DNA from: Nocardia jejuensis NBRC 103114 | GTDB taxonomy: Bacteria > Actinomycetota > Actinomycetes > Mycobacteriales > Mycobacteriaceae | Assembly (NCBI RefSeq): GCF_001613145.1 | Contig: NZ_BDBU01000004.1 | Span: forward strand, 1-37,009 | Length of the DNA stretch: 37,009 nucleotides | Direction of reading: 5' to 3' | Part shown: positions 21,557 to 28,880 of the stretch, piece by piece | Position numbering within the stretch: the first letter of the stretch is position 1 | Layout of the letters: each line of letters begins with the position of its first letter | Notes under the pieces: generated by a model | Database searches by the model: none | The model's input: only the letters and a program-made list of their open reading frames with translations | What the model was told of the DNA's origin: nothing | Translations under genes and position numbers: made by a program

Positions 21557-22906
21557 ATGACCACCGCGCATTCCGAGAACACCTCCCCCGAGAACGCCTC
21601 CGCCGGAGAGGTTCTCATCGACATCGACGATGTCGGCATGTCCTTCACCGGTGCGGCCGGGGAGGAGTTGCGGGTCCTCGAGCACGTGAATCTGCGCCTG
21701 CACGACGGGGAGATCGTCGCCCTGCTCGGCCGATCGGGGTCGGGCAAGTCCACACTGCTGCGCGCGATCGCCGGGCTGCTCGCGCCGAGCAGCGGTCAGG
21801 TCCGCTATCGCGGTCGCCCGCTCAGGGGCACCAATCCCGGTGCGGCCCTGGTGTTCCAGTCCTTCGCGCTGATGCCGTGGCTCAGCGTGCAGGACAATGT
21901 GGAATTGGGTCTGGCCGCGCGCGGGGTGCCGCCCGCACAGCGCCGTCAGCAGGCCCTCGACGCGATCGACCGGATCGGTCTGGACGGCTTCGAATCGGCG
22001 TATCCGAAGGAGCTGTCGGGCGGTATGCGCCAGCGCGTGGGTTTCGCCCGCGCCCTGGTGCTCGAGCCGGATCTGCTGCTGATGGACGAACCGTTCTCCG
22101 CGCTGGACGTGCTGACCGCGGAGAACCTGCGCACCGAACTCGTGAACCTGTGGGCCACAGCGGATTTCCCCACCAAATGCATCTGCGTCGTCACCCACAA
22201 TATCGAGGAGGCCGTGCAGTTGGCCGACCGCGTGGTGGTGCTGGGCGCGAATCCGGGCCGCATCATCGCCGAGGTCGCGGTCGATCAGCCGCGGCCGCGT
22301 AATCGCCGCGCACCCGGTTTCGTGGCACTGGTGGATCAGATCTACGGCCTGCTCACCGAACGCGACAGGGACACCGCCGCGGTCCCACTCGATACCAGTA
22401 CCCCGTTCGCCACTCCCCTGCCCGATGCCTCGGTCGGCGGCATCGCGGGCCTGCTGGAACTGGTCTACGGCAACGACGGGCGCGCGGATCTGCCGGTGAT
22501 CGCCGACGACCTCAACTTCGAACTCGACGATCTGATGCCGCTGGTGGATGCCGCCGCCCTGCTCGGCTTTCTGCTCGCGGACTCCGGCGACGTCATCCTG
22601 ACCAATGTCGGGGCCAACTTCACCACTGCCGACATCCAGTCCAGCAAACACATCTTCGCCACCCAGGCCCGCCGCCGCGCACCTCTGGTCCGCACCATCT
22701 GCAGCGCGCTGATCGGCAGTTCCGATGAGACCGTGCGCGCGGATTTCGTCCTGGATCTCCTCAGACGCGGCTTCTCCGACGAGGACGCGCGCCGCCAACT
22801 GGAACTGGCCATCGACTGGGGTCGCTACGCCGAGCTCTACGACTTCGACACCGCCTCCGGTCGCATCACCGCCGACTCCGCGGGTCTGTCCAGCACCCGG
22901 CAGTGA
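21557..22906 (+). CDS. ABC transporter ATPase with C-terminal AAA-associated domain (NitT/TauT type)
   Basis: A 449-residue ATPase partner of the fused permease. Residues ~20-260 are the nucleotide-binding domain: Walker A GRSGSGKST (K64), signature LSGGMRQR, Walker B LLLMDEPFSALD and the switch histidine in VVTHNIEE. Residues ~290-435 form the AAA-associated C-terminal domain (GIAGLLELVYGNDGRADLPVIADDLNFELDDLMPLVDAAALLGF...), a helical module found in a subset of these ATPases and thought to be regulatory. AGGAGGT lies 4 nt before the ATG, 13 nt after the permease stop. It is the last gene of the M-box operon. Confidence 0.9.
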   Translation: MTTAHSENTSPENASAGEVLIDIDDVGMSFTGAAGEELRVLEHVNLRLHDGEIVALLGRSGSGKSTLLRAIAGLLAPSSGQVRYRGRPLRGTNPGAALVFQSFALMPWLSVQDNVELGLAARGVPPAQRRQQALDAIDRIGLDGFESAYPKELSGGMRQRVGFARALVLEPDLLLMDEPFSALDVLTAENLRTELVNLWATADFPTKCICVVTHNIEEAVQLADRVVVLGANPGRIIAEVAVDQPRPRNRRAPGFVALVDQIYGLLTERDRDTAAVPLDTSTPFATPLPDASVGGIAGLLELVYGNDGRADLPVIADDLNFELDDLMPLVDAAALLGFLLADSGDVILTNVGANFTTADIQSSKHIFATQARRRAPLVRTICSALIGSSDETVRADFVLDLLRRGFSDEDARRQLELAIDWGRYAELYDFDTASGRITADSAGLSSTRQ

Positions 22907-22921
22907 CGTCGCGCGAAATTG

Positions 22922-22950
22922 TGATTCTCGCCCCAGGAGAATGCTATATT
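22922..22950 (+). promoter_or_regulatory. promoter with 6-7-6 operator dyad upstream of acyl-CoA ligase
   Basis: TATATT (22945-22950) is an unusually good -10 for this genome, with TGATTC 17 bp upstream. A perfect dyad, ATTCTC-N7-GAGAAT (22924-22942), fills the spacer between them, so a bound regulator would block polymerase. The ligase start codon is 92 nt downstream. Confidence 0.55.
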
Positions 22951-23042
22951 CGCCGTCGACAGTCTGTGTTCTGAAGCTACGCACCGCCGGCGACGCACAG
23001 GTGTGCCCGGCACACCGACGATCCGGCTATCTGGAGTCACAC

Positions 23043-24584
23043 ATGCGAACCATCCCTTCCGAACTGGCCGAACGCTACGAGGTCCAGGGGTGGTGGAATC
23101 GGGACACCATCGGGGACATGCTCGCTCGCGGTCTTCAGGCCGCACCCGATGCGCGGTTCCGCGTGCACTCCGAGGTCCGGCCGTGGTCCGGGACATTCCG
23201 AGAGGTCGAATCGGTGGCACGCCGCCTGGCCCAGGGCCTGCGGGATCGCGGCGTCGCGCCCGGCGATGTGATCGCCTTCCAACTTCCCAACTGGATGGAG
23301 GCCGCCGCCACCTTCTGGGCCGCGTCCTTCCTCGGCGCGGTGGTGGTGCCGATCGTGCACATCTACGGACATCGGGAGGTGCGGTACATCCTGGAGTCGA
23401 TCCGGCCCCGGGTGTTCGTGACCGCGGAACGCTTCGGCGCCTTGGAGTTTCGCGAGGACCTGTGCGCCGACGTGCCCGTCGTCGGCGTGGTCGGCCGTGA
23501 CTTCCATCAACTGCTGTCGGCCGAGCCGATGACCGGTGTGGCGCGGGTCGATCCGCGCTCCCCGGCGCTGTACGCCTTCACCTCCGGCACCACGCGCGCG
23601 CCGAAGGGCGTGGTGCACAGCCATCAGACGCTGGGCTGCGAGACGCGCCAGCTGGCGGCGCACTATCCGCCGGATCTGGGGCCGCAGCTGACCGCCGCTC
23701 CGGTCGGGCATTTCATCGGGATGGTGAACGGACTGCTGATTCCCGTGATCGACGGCGTGGCAATCAATCTCGTCGATCGCTGGGATCCGCCACTGATCCT
23801 GGATCTGATGCGAACCTACGGCGCCACCGTCGGCGGCGGCGTCCCGTACTACATGACCAGCCTGGTCGATCACCCGAATTTCACCGCCGAGCACCTGCTG
23901 CACATGAAGTACGCGGGAATGGGCGGCGCGCCGGTCCCGGCGGCGGTCGCCGAGCGGCTCGCCGGATTGGGCATCACGGTGTACCGCGCGTACGGCAGCA
24001 CCGAGCATCCTTCTATCACCGGATCACTGTGCACCGCACCGGAATCCAAGCGCCTCTACACCGACGGCACTACCCAGCCCGGCGTCGAGCTGCGCCTCAC
24101 CGCCGAGGGCGAGATAGTGAGCCGCGGCCCGGATCTGTGTCTCGGCTACACCGACGACGCCCTCACCGCGGCGGCCTTCGACGACGAGGGCTGGTACCAC
24201 ACCGGCGATATCGGAGTCCTGGACGAGGACGGCTACCTCACCATCTCGGACCGCAAGGCCGACATGATCATTCGTGGCGGCGAGAACATCAGCGCCCTCG
24301 AGGTCGAGGACGTCCTGTTGAGCATGCCCGCCGTCGCCGAAGCGGCCGCCGTCGCCACTCCCGACGACCGGCTCGGTGAGCGCGTCGCGGCCGTGCTCCG
24401 CCTGCATCCGGGTTCTCACGCGCCCTCACTCGAGGAGTTGCGCGCCCATTTCGCCGAATCCGGTCTGGCGAAGCAGAAGTGGCCCGAGGAGATTCACACG
24501 GTCGCGGACTTCCCGCGCACCGGCAGCGGCAAGGTACAGAAGTTCAAGGTCCGGGAGAACCTCGCCGACGCGGCACGCCGGTAG
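23043..24584 (+). CDS. acyl-CoA synthetase (AMP-forming, ANL superfamily)
   Basis: A 513-residue adenylating enzyme that should activate a carboxylic acid to its CoA thioester. It has the phosphate loop YAFTSGTTRAPKGVVHSH (~177), the YGSTEHPSITG motif with the adenine-stacking Tyr, the hinge DRKADMIIRGGENISALEVE, and the C-terminal catalytic lysine in GSGKVQKFKVRE. This group resembles cyclohexanecarboxylate/medium-chain CoA ligases of catabolic clusters; the substrate is unknown. The ATG at 23043 has GGAG upstream. It stands alone behind its own dyad-bearing promoter and is convergent with the crotonase operon. Confidence 0.88.
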   Translation: MRTIPSELAERYEVQGWWNRDTIGDMLARGLQAAPDARFRVHSEVRPWSGTFREVESVARRLAQGLRDRGVAPGDVIAFQLPNWMEAAATFWAASFLGAVVVPIVHIYGHREVRYILESIRPRVFVTAERFGALEFREDLCADVPVVGVVGRDFHQLLSAEPMTGVARVDPRSPALYAFTSGTTRAPKGVVHSHQTLGCETRQLAAHYPPDLGPQLTAAPVGHFIGMVNGLLIPVIDGVAINLVDRWDPPLILDLMRTYGATVGGGVPYYMTSLVDHPNFTAEHLLHMKYAGMGGAPVPAAVAERLAGLGITVYRAYGSTEHPSITGSLCTAPESKRLYTDGTTQPGVELRLTAEGEIVSRGPDLCLGYTDDALTAAAFDDEGWYHTGDIGVLDEDGYLTISDRKADMIIRGGENISALEVEDVLLSMPAVAEAAAVATPDDRLGERVAAVLRLHPGSHAPSLEELRAHFAESGLAKQKWPEEIHTVADFPRTGSGKVQKFKVRENLADAARR

Positions 24585-24595
24585 CTGTCCGGCAC

Positions 24596-24633
24596 GCACC
24601 GGCGCGCACACGATCGGCCGCACTCGCCGGTGC
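24596..24633. terminator. bidirectional terminator between convergent genes
   Basis: GCACCGGCG (24596-24604) and CGCCGGTGC (24625-24633) are perfect 9-bp arms around a 20-nt loop, centred in the 60-bp gap between the ligase stop (24584) and the crotonase stop (24645). Confidence 0.5.
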
Positions 24634-24644
24634 CGCTCGCAGTG

Positions 24645-25412
24645 TCAGCGGCCCTGCCAGTTCGGTGGGCGCTTCTCGGCGAAGGCCCGGGGACCCTCCT
24701 GGGCGTCCGCGCTGCGATAGCAGAGTTCGGAGGCGTGGCGGGCGGCCTGAAGCGCTGCGGAGCGGCCCATTTCGGTGGCCAGCATGACGGTGTCACGAGC
24801 AGCGCGCACCGACAGTGGTGCGCCCGCCAGGATCTCGTGCGCCAGGTCGATCGCGGTTTCCAGCAGTGCCCCGGGCTCCGCGAGCCGGTTCACCAGGCCG
24901 ATCTCGTAGGCGCGCTGCGCGGTGATGGGTTTGCCGGTCAGCAACAGCTCCATCATGATTCGCTGCGGGATCATATGGATCAGCGGCGCCGCCCAGGGTG
25001 AGCTGCGGCCCACCCGCACCTCCGAGATCGCGAACCGCGCGCTGGTGCTCGCGACGCACAGGTCGCAGGCCTGGGCGATCATCCAGCCGCCGGCGAAGGC
25101 GGCTCCGTTGACCGCCGCGATGGTGGGCTTGGTCAGCTCGATGGTGTCGTAGGGCAGCGGGAACATCGCACGGGGCGGCACTCCCATCCCGGTGTCCACC
25201 ATCTCCTCGAGATCGCCGCCCGCGCAGAAGGCCTTCTCCCCCGCACCCGTGAGGACGGCGACGCGCAGCGACGGATCATTCTCGAAGCGCTCCCAGGCGG
25301 AGTAAAGCCCCTCGCGAACATCCCGTGCCAGGCAGTTCCGCCGCTCCGGGCGATTGAGCGTGAGCACGGCGATGCCGTCGGAGCGCGCCTCGAACACGAC
25401 CGCGTCGCTCAT
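24645..25412 (-). CDS. enoyl-CoA hydratase/isomerase (crotonase) family protein
   Basis: A 255-residue crotonase-fold enzyme acting on an acyl-CoA. The oxyanion-hole segments are AFCAGGDLEEM and NGAAFAGGW. Of the two glutamates used by classical enoyl-CoA hydratase, the one in GGGCEL is replaced by Met (AGGWMIAQACD), while the second is present in FAISEVRVG. It is therefore probably not a standard hydratase and could be an isomerase, hydrolase or lyase. It is the last gene of a four-gene minus-strand operon; its ATG overlaps the stop of the upstream CoA-transferase gene by one base. Confidence 0.87.
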   Translation of the reverse strand: MSDAVVFEARSDGIAVLTLNRPERRNCLARDVREGLYSAWERFENDPSLRVAVLTGAGEKAFCAGGDLEEMVDTGMGVPPRAMFPLPYDTIELTKPTIAAVNGAAFAGGWMIAQACDLCVASTSARFAISEVRVGRSSPWAAPLIHMIPQRIMMELLLTGKPITAQRAYEIGLVNRLAEPGALLETAIDLAHEILAGAPLSVRAARDTVMLATEMGRSAALQAARHASELCYRSADAQEGPRAFAEKRPPNWQGR

Positions 25413-26683
25413 CAGAAACCTCTCCGCGCGATGGTGTCGGCCGTGCGCGCCAGTTCTTCCCGGAAGTCGGGATGGGCGATGGCGACCAGGCGACTCGCCC
25501 GTTCGGCCAGATTCCGGCCCTTCAGTTCGGCCGCACCGAATTCGGTGACGACTACGTCCACATCGCTGCGCGCGGTGGTGACCGGTCCCGACAGTGCGGC
25601 GGTAATCCGGCTCACCGCACCGCCTTTCGCGGTGGACGGCAGCACGATGAGCGAATGGCCGCCGCGCGACCGGGTACCGCCGCGCACGAAATCGACCTGC
25701 CCGCCGGTACCTCCGAGATAGGCCGTACCGCTCTGTTCGGCATTGACCTGGCCGGTCAGGTCGACCTCGACCGCCGAATTGATCGTCACCAGCCGATCCA
25801 GCGCGTGCAGGACCGCGCCGTCATGGGTATAGGAGGTCGGGCACATGCGCAGCTCGAGATTGCGGTGCGCGAATCCGTAGAGCCGGTCGGTCCCGATGAG
25901 CGCACCGGTGACCGTGACTCCCCTGTCGATGCGTTTGCGCGCGTTGGTGATCACCCCGGCCTCGACGAGATCGACCAGCCCGTCGCCGACCATGCCCGAA
26001 TGCACGCCGAGATCTCGGCGGTCGCGCAGCAGCGGCAGGATGGCGTCGGGCACCGCCCCGACGCCGCTCTGCAGCACCGCGCCGTCGCCGATGTACTCGG
26101 CCGCGAAACGCGCTATCGCCGTGTCGGTGTCGCTGATGCGCGACGGCGGCACCTGCACCGGAGAACGCGAGACGTGCACGCCGACATCGATATCGGAGCC
26201 TGCCAGCATCGCGCCGTACGTGTGCGGCACCCGGTCGTTGACCTCCGCCACCACGATTCGCGCCGCCGCGACCGCCGCCTGCACGTAATCGCTCACCAGT
26301 CCGAAGCTGTGATTCCCGCGCGCGTCGGCGGGACTCACCTGGATGAACGCTACGTCGCAGCCGATGTCCCCGGCCTCGATCATCGGTCCGACCTGACTCA
26401 CATGACAGGGAATCACGTGCAGCGCATGGGCTTCGGTCATCGAGCGCAGCGCGCCGATCGCGCCCATGCTGGAGAGCATGACGCTCTCGGTCGCCTCGGG
26501 AGTGAACAGGCCGGAGAAACTGGTGGCGGTGAACGCGGACAGGCCGCGTATCTCACGGCCCTGAGCGATCAGCGCCTCGATCAGGGTGGTGGGTTCCCCG
26601 CATGCCTGCCCGACCACGATCCGGTCACCGGCGCGCAGGATCGCCCCGAGATCCAGATCGGCGGGATTCTCGATGACCTTCAC
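25412..26683 (-). CDS. class I CoA-transferase of the acetyl-CoA hydrolase/4-hydroxybutyrate CoA-transferase family
   Basis: A 423-residue protein with both halves of the family: N-terminal DLGAILRAGDRIVVGQACGEP and C-terminal LQSGVGAVPDAILPLL, LIVLPSTAKGGAVSRI and VVTEFGAAELKGRNLAER. Members move CoA between acids through a glutamyl-CoA intermediate. The usual catalytic glutamate lies in an HSEM/HTEM motif. Here the motif reads HSGM (residue about 220-235), with codon GGC, so that glutamate is missing. It may represent a divergent subgroup with another reaction. The GTG start at 26683 overlaps the upstream CitE-like stop (GTGA). The open frame extends to 27004, but that extension lies inside the CitE-like gene. 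Confidence 0.85.
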   Translation of the reverse strand: MKVIENPADLDLGAILRAGDRIVVGQACGEPTTLIEALIAQGREIRGLSAFTATSFSGLFTPEATESVMLSSMGAIGALRSMTEAHALHVIPCHVSQVGPMIEAGDIGCDVAFIQVSPADARGNHSFGLVSDYVQAAVAAARIVVAEVNDRVPHTYGAMLAGSDIDVGVHVSRSPVQVPPSRISDTDTAIARFAAEYIGDGAVLQSGVGAVPDAILPLLRDRRDLGVHSGMVGDGLVDLVEAGVITNARKRIDRGVTVTGALIGTDRLYGFAHRNLELRMCPTSYTHDGAVLHALDRLVTINSAVEVDLTGQVNAEQSGTAYLGGTGGQVDFVRGGTRSRGGHSLIVLPSTAKGGAVSRITAALSGPVTTARSDVDVVVTEFGAAELKGRNLAERASRLVAIAHPDFREELARTADTIARRGF

Positions 26684-27573
26684 GCTCGCCCCCGCGCGGC
26701 CAGCAGCGCCTGTGCGCGAGCCAGGTGCGGACGGTCCACCATGGCCCCCCGGTGCCCGATCGCGCCCACCCCCGGATTGGCGGCGAAGAGGTCCACGATC
26801 TCCTGTGCGGCGGCTATGTCCGCCTCGGACGGGGAAAACGCGGCGTTGATCACCTCGACCTGATCGGGGTGGATCGCGAGCATGCCGCGATAGCCGTCCC
26901 TGCGCACCTTCTCGGCCCGCGTGCGCAGCCCGTCCAGGTCCCGGAAATCGGCCTGAATGGTCTCGACGGCCGCGACGCCCGCCGAGGCCGCACCCAGCAG
27001 GCACAGGCTGCGCGCCAGCTCGTAGGTGAACCCGTAACTCCCGTCCGGATTGCGGTTCTCGCTCGCGCCGACCGCATCGGCGAGATCTTCCGGCCCCCAG
27101 GTCATCGCGACCAGCCTGGGCGCGCCCCGATAGCCGCCGGTGGTGAACATCGCTTCGGCGGTCTCGGTGACGAGTGCGATCACCTCGGTGGACCCCTGTT
27201 CGATCCCGCAGGACACCTCCAGTGCCGCGAGGTAGTGATCGAGCAGCTCGACATCGTGGCGACCCCGAACCTTGGGCAGCATGATGCCGCCGGGCCGCTC
27301 GGGAATCACCGCCGCCAGATCAGCGAGCGTGTGCGGGCCGTCCAGCGGATTGACCCGGACCCACAGTCGCCGGCGATCCGACTCGGCCTGCGCTGCCAGA
27401 AAGCCCGCGACCATCGAGCGGGCCCTGGGCTTCTCGTCGTCGGTGACCGCGTCCTCGAGGTCCAGCAGGACGACGTCCGCCGGACCCGTGGCGGCCTTGG
27501 CCATCTTGCGCTCGCTGTCGCCGGGCGCGAAAAGCCATGAGCGCGCGCTGAATACGGGTTCTGCGCTGGTCAT
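26680..27573 (-). CDS. CitE-like HpcH/HpaI aldolase family CoA-ester lyase
   Basis: A 297-residue TIM-barrel Mg2+-dependent lyase resembling the citrate lyase beta subunit and malyl-/citramalyl-CoA lyases. Visible motifs are RSWLFAPGDSERKMAKA, the metal-site LLDLEDAV, RVNPLDGPH, the catalytic-loop ALVTETAEA and TWGPEDLADAVGA. It should cleave a beta-hydroxyacyl-CoA between alpha and beta carbons, releasing acetyl- or propionyl-CoA and an oxo acid, or act as a thioesterase as some CitE homologues do. The ATG at 27573 overlaps the upstream CoA-transferase stop by 4 bp (ATGA). Confidence 0.88.
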   Translation of the reverse strand: MTSAEPVFSARSWLFAPGDSERKMAKAATGPADVVLLDLEDAVTDDEKPRARSMVAGFLAAQAESDRRRLWVRVNPLDGPHTLADLAAVIPERPGGIMLPKVRGRHDVELLDHYLAALEVSCGIEQGSTEVIALVTETAEAMFTTGGYRGAPRLVAMTWGPEDLADAVGASENRNPDGSYGFTYELARSLCLLGAASAGVAAVETIQADFRDLDGLRTRAEKVRRDGYRGMLAIHPDQVEVINAAFSPSEADIAAAQEIVDLFAANPGVGAIGHRGAMVDRPHLARAQALLAARGRA

Positions 27574-28787
27574 TCCGGGTTCAACTCCTCGGTCGAATGT
27601 CTCTGGTACGCGGTGGTTTTCGACTCGGTTGCGGGCCAGCCCGCGCCGTTCGAATACAAGGCAGCGGTCACTTCGGCGGTGTCCGCGCCGAGCCGCGGGG
27701 CCGGACCGGCGACCGAACCCGGGGTCCGGGAGAACCACGCGGGCATTCCGGGAAAGCGCACCGACCCGTACTCGCTCTCGACTGTCTCGAAGAACCCCAC
27801 CGCGTCGAGATGGGCATTGTCGAACAGCTCGTCCAGGGTGCGCACCGGTGCGGCCGGGATGTCCAGCGAGCGCAGCAGTTCCAGCCACTCCTTCGTGGTG
27901 CGCTCCAGGAACGTGGTTCCGAGCAGGGCGTACACGGCATCGATACGCTGCGCGCGCTGGGTGAGAGTCGCGAATTCCGCACCGGCCCATGATGGTTCGA
28001 CGGCCTCGACGAAGGCCGCCCACTGCTTGTCGTTGTAGACCAGTGCCGAGATGTAGCCGTCCTTGGTTCGATACGGCTTTCGATTGGGCGCGACCGCACG
28101 GGGATAGATCGCGGGACCGAGCGGTGGATCGAACATCGCGCCGTTGGCGTGCTCCACGAGCATGAAGGCCGCCATGGTTTCGAACATGGCGACCTCCACC
28201 TCCTGCCCGTCCCCGGTGCGCTCGCGGTGGAACAGCGCCATGACGGTGGCCCACAGCGCGGTCAGGCCCGCCACCTTGTCGGCCATGATGGTGCCGACAT
28301 AGCCTGGCGCGCCGGTCAATTGCTCCTGGGCGAAGGGCAGCCCGCATTCGGCCTGGATGGTGTCGTCGTAGGCGGTGAGATCCGCGTCGGGCCCGCGCCG
28401 GCCGTAGCCGTAGCAGTTGGTGTAGACGATCGACGGGTTCACCGCCGCCACCTCCGCGTAGGCGAACCCGAGATCCGCGACCGCCCTGGATCGCATGGAG
28501 TGGATGAACACATCCGCTCGCGCGAGCAGATCCCGCAGTGCCCCTGCGCCTTCCGGGGTGCGCAGGTCCAGCACCACGCTGCGTTTTCCACGATTGACAT
28601 TCACGAAGACACCACCGAGCCCGGGTTCCGGCCCGGCCGAGATGTAGCGGGTGTTGTCCCCGGCCGGCGGTTCGATCTTGATGACGTCCGCACCCATGTC
28701 GGCCATGATCTGGGTGCAGTAGGGCCCCATCACCATTGCCGTCAGATCGACCACGCGCACCCCGGTCAACGGGCCTGTCTGCCTCAT
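27570..28787 (-). CDS. family III CoA-transferase (CaiB/BaiF)
   Basis: A 405-residue enzyme with the family start GPLTGVRVVDLTAMVMGPYCTQIMADMGADVIKIEPPAGD and FVNVNRGKRSVVLDL. The catalytic aspartate should be the one in TIMADKVAG (formyl-CoA transferase Asp169 equivalent), followed by GDGQEVEVAMFETM. It transfers CoA between two acids, probably loading the pathway substrate from a short-chain acyl-CoA. First gene of the minus-strand operon; GGAGG precedes the ATG. It is divergent from the plus-strand ligase across a 93-bp region with a perfect palindrome. Confidence 0.9.
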   Translation of the reverse strand: MRQTGPLTGVRVVDLTAMVMGPYCTQIMADMGADVIKIEPPAGDNTRYISAGPEPGLGGVFVNVNRGKRSVVLDLRTPEGAGALRDLLARADVFIHSMRSRAVADLGFAYAEVAAVNPSIVYTNCYGYGRRGPDADLTAYDDTIQAECGLPFAQEQLTGAPGYVGTIMADKVAGLTALWATVMALFHRERTGDGQEVEVAMFETMAAFMLVEHANGAMFDPPLGPAIYPRAVAPNRKPYRTKDGYISALVYNDKQWAAFVEAVEPSWAGAEFATLTQRAQRIDAVYALLGTTFLERTTKEWLELLRSLDIPAAPVRTLDELFDNAHLDAVGFFETVESEYGSVRFPGMPAWFSRTPGSVAGPAPRLGADTAEVTAALYSNGAGWPATESKTTAYQRHSTEELNPE

Positions 28788-28839
28788 CTGCCTCCGCTCC
28801 CCAACACTTCGGGTCGATGGCGGTCACACTATCGGATGA

Positions 28840-28853
28840 ATCCTTGCAAGGAT
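28840..28853. promoter_or_regulatory. perfect 14-bp palindrome in the divergent catabolic promoter
   Basis: ATCCTTGCAAGGAT is fully self-complementary and sits in the middle of the 93-bp gap between the two divergent catabolic operons, in an AT-rich patch. It is a strong operator candidate for one regulator controlling both. No regulator gene is in the cluster, so the protein must be encoded elsewhere. Confidence 0.65.
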
Positions 28854-28880
28854 AGTAAAGATACTGATATCAAGGGTGGC

